DNA from: Desulfurococcales archaeon
Lineage (GTDB): Archaea > Thermoproteota > Thermoprotei_A > Sulfolobales > WAQK01
Assembly: GCA_027016915.1 (NCBI GenBank)
Contig: JALURJ010000002.1
Coordinates: 1-6,957 of the forward strand
DNA length: 6,957 nt
Direction: 5' to 3'
Positions 5,253 to 6,957 of this stretch are shown in pieces. Positions within the stretch are counted from its first letter, which is position 1. The number at the start of each line of letters is the position of its first letter. The notes beneath the pieces are model-generated. The model worked only from the letters and a program-made list of their open reading frames with translations, ran no database searches and was not told the DNA's origin. Made by a program: the position numbers and the translations under genes.

Positions 5253-6617
5253 TTACTCCACCGACCTCATGACGTCGGACAGTATCTCCAAGCCCTTCAT
5301 CAGGAGCTCCTCCGTTATAACTAGCGGTGGCAGCAGCCTCACCACGTTGTTGTACCTACCTCCCCTCCACACGATCACTCCCTTCTTGAAACACTCCCTC
5401 TGAACCTTGAGGGCGAGTTCTTTTGCAGGTTTCTTGGTATCCCTGTCCTCGACGAGCTCTACTCCTATCATCAGGCCCTTGCCCCGGACGTCGCCGATAT
5501 AGCTAATTTCCTCGGCCAGGTCCTTCAGGTAGCCAAGCGCCTTCTCGCCGAGCCTGGCCACATGGTCCAGCAACTTGCTGTCCTTGGCGAAGTCTATAGC
5601 GGCAGCCCCGGCCACCATCGCTACAACGTTCCCCCTAAACGTCCCGGCATGAGCGCCGGGCTCCCAGACGTCCAGCTCCTTGCGATATATGATGCATGAG
5701 AGCGGCAGCCCCACCCCGCCGAGGGACTTGGCCAGGGTTATGACGTCCGGCACTATCCCAGCGTGTTCAAATGCAAACCACTTACCGGTTCTGCCCAGCC
5801 CAGCCTGTATCTCGTCGACTATCAGGGGGATATCGTTGTCCCTGGCGATCTTCTCGACAGCCCTCAGGAACTCGTCAGGAGGGACAACTATGCCTCCCTC
5901 GCCCTGCACGGCTTCGACTATTATGCCCGCAGGCTTCGGGACGCCGGAGTAGGGGTCCTCGACCATGTTTCTAAGATACTCGGCGCATGCCAGGCCACAT
6001 CCCGGGTACTCCAGCTTAAAGGGGCACCTGTAGCAGTAAGCGTATGGTGCGAAGTGCGCCTCGGGAGCCAGCGGTGCATATGGCTCCTTGAACTTCCTGC
6101 TGCTGGTGACGGAGAGGGCCATCGCCGTCTGGCCATGGTAAGAACCTTCGAACGATATTATCGTCGAGCGCTTAGTATAGTATTTGACCAGCTTTATGGC
6201 AGCCTCAACAGCGTCGGAGCCCGTGGGGCCGCCGTACAGTATTCTAACCCCGCCCCTAAGCTCGGGGGGCAGTATCTCGTTGAGCCTCCTGTCCAGCTCC
6301 ACCCTGGGTTTCGAGGGGAAATCCAGGGTATGCGTTATTTTCCTCAGCTGCCTGACGGCGGCTTCAACAACCACAGGGTTGGAGTAGCCGAAGTTGGCCA
6401 CCGAGATCCCCGAGTAGAAGTCTATGTAGATGTTGCCATCAACATCCTTCACAGTGGCCCCTCTAGCCTCTTCTGGTACGAGCGGTATGGCGCGCGGGTA
6501 CAGAACAGGTTTGCCCTCCAACTCCGTTTGCAGCTCCAGTATTTCCCTAGCTCTGGGTCCAGGGGGTTCGGACAGTATCCGGGGTGCCTCTTTAAAGTGT
6601 AGTTCATGGAAGGCCAA
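5253..6617 (-). CDS. Class III PLP-dependent aminotransferase (4-aminobutyrate aminotransferase / amino-acid racemase group)
   Basis: Numbered from the GTG at 6626 (457 residues). Fold-type I PLP enzyme of the GABA/ornithine aminotransferase class: phosphate-binding GPTGSDA (133-139), FEGSYHG (159-165) stacking on the cofactor ring, DEIQAGLGRTG (271-281) with D271 to the pyridine nitrogen, Schiff-base lysine K300 in LAKSLGG, and GTFRGN (328-333). Full family length and an intact active site indicate a working enzyme. It also carries CYRCPFKLEYPGCGLAC (198-214), four spaced cysteines. Members of this archaeal branch are annotated as 4-aminobutyrate aminotransferases, but several Thermococcales relatives are known amino-acid racemases, so the reaction is open. 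I place the start at TTG 6617, which has GGTG six bases upstream; GTG 6626 overlaps that site and is directly preceded by a stop. Convergent with livF and divergent from the nitrilase gene. Confidence 0.88.
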   Translation of the reverse strand: MAFHELHFKEAPRILSEPPGPRAREILELQTELEGKPVLYPRAIPLVPEEARGATVKDVDGNIYIDFYSGISVANFGYSNPVVVEAAVRQLRKITHTLDFPSKPRVELDRRLNEILPPELRGGVRILYGGPTGSDAVEAAIKLVKYYTKRSTIISFEGSYHGQTAMALSVTSSRKFKEPYAPLAPEAHFAPYAYCYRCPFKLEYPGCGLACAEYLRNMVEDPYSGVPKPAGIIVEAVQGEGGIVVPPDEFLRAVEKIARDNDIPLIVDEIQAGLGRTGKWFAFEHAGIVPDVITLAKSLGGVGLPLSCIIYRKELDVWEPGAHAGTFRGNVVAMVAGAAAIDFAKDSKLLDHVARLGEKALGYLKDLAEEISYIGDVRGKGLMIGVELVEDRDTKKPAKELALKVQRECFKKGVIVWRGGRYNNVVRLLPPLVITEELLMKGLEILSDVMRSVE

Positions 6618-6670
6618 GGCCCACACCTAGCGGCCTGATTAGTGTTTGCATCACCACTTTTGCCCACATG

Positions 6671-6678
6671 CAATAAAA
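6671..6678 (-). promoter_or_regulatory. TATA-like box of the aminotransferase gene
   Basis: TTTTATTG on the minus strand. The expected start near 6649 leaves a leader of about 30 bases with GGTG (6627-6624) before the TTG at 6617. The overlapping octamer TTTATTGC recurs exactly 100 bp upstream (6777-6770). Confidence 0.45.
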
Positions 6679-6689
6679 TGCTTTGTTAT

Positions 6690-6720
6690 CCAGCCAAACC
6701 CGAGGCTGGTTCCGGCCAGC
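6690..6720. repeat. Overlapping inverted repeats in the aminotransferase/nitrilase divergent region
   Basis: CCAGCC (6690-6695) pairs with GGCTGG (6704-6709) around 8 bases. The right arm can instead pair with a third block, GCTGG (6705-6709) with CCAGC (6716-6720). The two pairings exclude each other. The block is upstream of both predicted promoters and so is untranscribed by either, which favours a protein-binding site over an RNA switch. Confidence 0.4.
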
Positions 6721-6811
6721 ATGGGAAAGGCGTGCGGGTAAGGTTGATGTATCGTGGAAACCGCGCTAAGCAATAAAGATAAATAAACTAATTGCAAGTC
6801 TTCATCAGCAC

Positions 6812-6819
6812 CTTAAAAA
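6812..6819 (+). promoter_or_regulatory. TATA-like box of the nitrilase-family gene
   Basis: CTTAAAAA; a start about 26 bases downstream falls near 6842, at or just after the upstream ATG at 6839. This argues for the inner start at 6854. Confidence 0.5.
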
Positions 6820-6841
6820 CACATATCCAACTAGTTAGATG

Positions 6842-6846
6842 GGTGA
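6842..6846 (+). promoter_or_regulatory. Ribosome-binding site that decides the nitrilase start
   Basis: GGTGA, seven bases before the ATG at 6854. The upstream in-frame ATG at 6839 has no such site and would place GGTGA inside the coding sequence. Confidence 0.6.
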
Positions 6847-6853
6847 ACACGGT

Positions 6854-6957
6854 ATGGAGGAGTTCCTGGCCGCCGCTATCCAAATGGCCATAGATTCATA
6901 CGACAAGGAGCACAATATTAGGAAAGCGTTAAGGTTCATAGAGAGGGCCGGCAAGCT
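6854..6957 (+). CDS. Nitrilase-superfamily carbon-nitrogen hydrolase, N-terminal part (runs off window)
   Basis: Only the first 34 codons are visible: MEEFLAAAIQMAIDS, then YDKEHNIRKALRFIERAGK. This is the classic first strand and helix of the nitrilase fold (A-A-I-Q-M then D...N..KAL.(L/F)IE.A). The catalytic Glu-Lys-Cys triad lies beyond the window, so activity cannot be checked. Family members hydrolyse amides, N-carbamoyl compounds (beta-ureidopropionase, N-carbamoylputrescine amidase), omega-amides or nitriles, usually releasing ammonia. ATG 6854 is preferred over ATG 6839 because of the GGTGA site and the promoter position. It diverges from the aminotransferase gene; amidase plus omega-type aminotransferase is a pairing seen in pyrimidine and polyamine breakdown, but the substrate here is unknown. 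Confidence 0.72.
   Translation, partial: MEEFLAAAIQMAIDSYDKEHNIRKALRFIERAGK

Noticed and set aside
5763..6602. 279-codon open frame on the plus strand inside the aminotransferase gene
   Set aside because: It is the antisense shadow of a clearly conserved PLP enzyme in GC-rich DNA; no domain is recognisable.
6704..6720. Arm resembling a tRNA T-stem (GGCTGGTTCCGGCCAGC)
   Set aside because: The loop does not match the TTCRA T-loop consensus and no acceptor, D or anticodon arms fit around it.
6790..6812. CTGATGA on the minus strand as a possible C box of a C/D guide RNA
   Set aside because: No D box (CTGA) occurs at a suitable distance and no terminal stem is present.
1..6957. CRISPR array, rRNA or intact insertion sequence
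   Set aside because: No regularly spaced long repeats, no rRNA-like sequence and no transposase domain were found; the only hint of a mobile element is the short relic near 187-332.

Overview
The window looks like chromosome of a hyperthermophilic or thermophilic archaeon, most likely of the Thermoproteota (crenarchaeal) type. The evidence is GC-rich coding DNA that still favours AGG for Arg and ATA for Ile, AT-rich TATA-like boxes at the archaeal distance upstream of genes, short leaders with GGTG/GGTGA ribosome-binding sites, and several GTG/TTG starts. No species can be named from sequence alone.

Layout. (1) Positions 1-94, minus strand: the N-terminus of an AbrB/SpoVT-type DNA-binding protein, cut by the window edge, with a repeat-rich promoter (about 105-146). 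(2) Positions 95-332: a gene-free stretch holding that promoter, a strong GC hairpin and a possible degraded mobile-element end. (3) Positions 333-2230, minus strand: two overlapping permease genes, livH then livM, of a branched-chain amino acid-type (HAAT) ABC transporter. (4) Positions 2231-2346: a compact divergent promoter region. (5) Positions 2347-5145, plus strand: the solute-binding protein (livK-like) and two ATPases (livG, livF), completing the transporter. (6) Positions 5253-6617, minus strand: a class III PLP-dependent aminotransferase/racemase-family enzyme, convergent with livF. (7) Positions 6618-6853: a second divergent promoter region with inverted repeats. (8) Position 6854 to the end, plus strand: the N-terminus of a nitrilase-superfamily (carbon-nitrogen hydrolase) enzyme.

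How they fit together. The five liv genes encode a complete importer: an external binding protein, a two-permease channel and an ATPase heterodimer. The downstream enzymes fit catabolism of a nitrogenous solute: a C-N hydrolase that would release ammonia from an amide or carbamoyl compound, and a PLP enzyme that would transaminate or racemise an amino acid. This functional link is inferred from proximity. The genes lie in at least four transcription units.

Nothing in the window is clearly a new system. The points most worth following up are the asymmetric ATPase pair (degenerate LivG signature motif), the phased repeats at the AbrB promoter, the four-cysteine cluster in the PLP enzyme, and the odd sequence just after livM.
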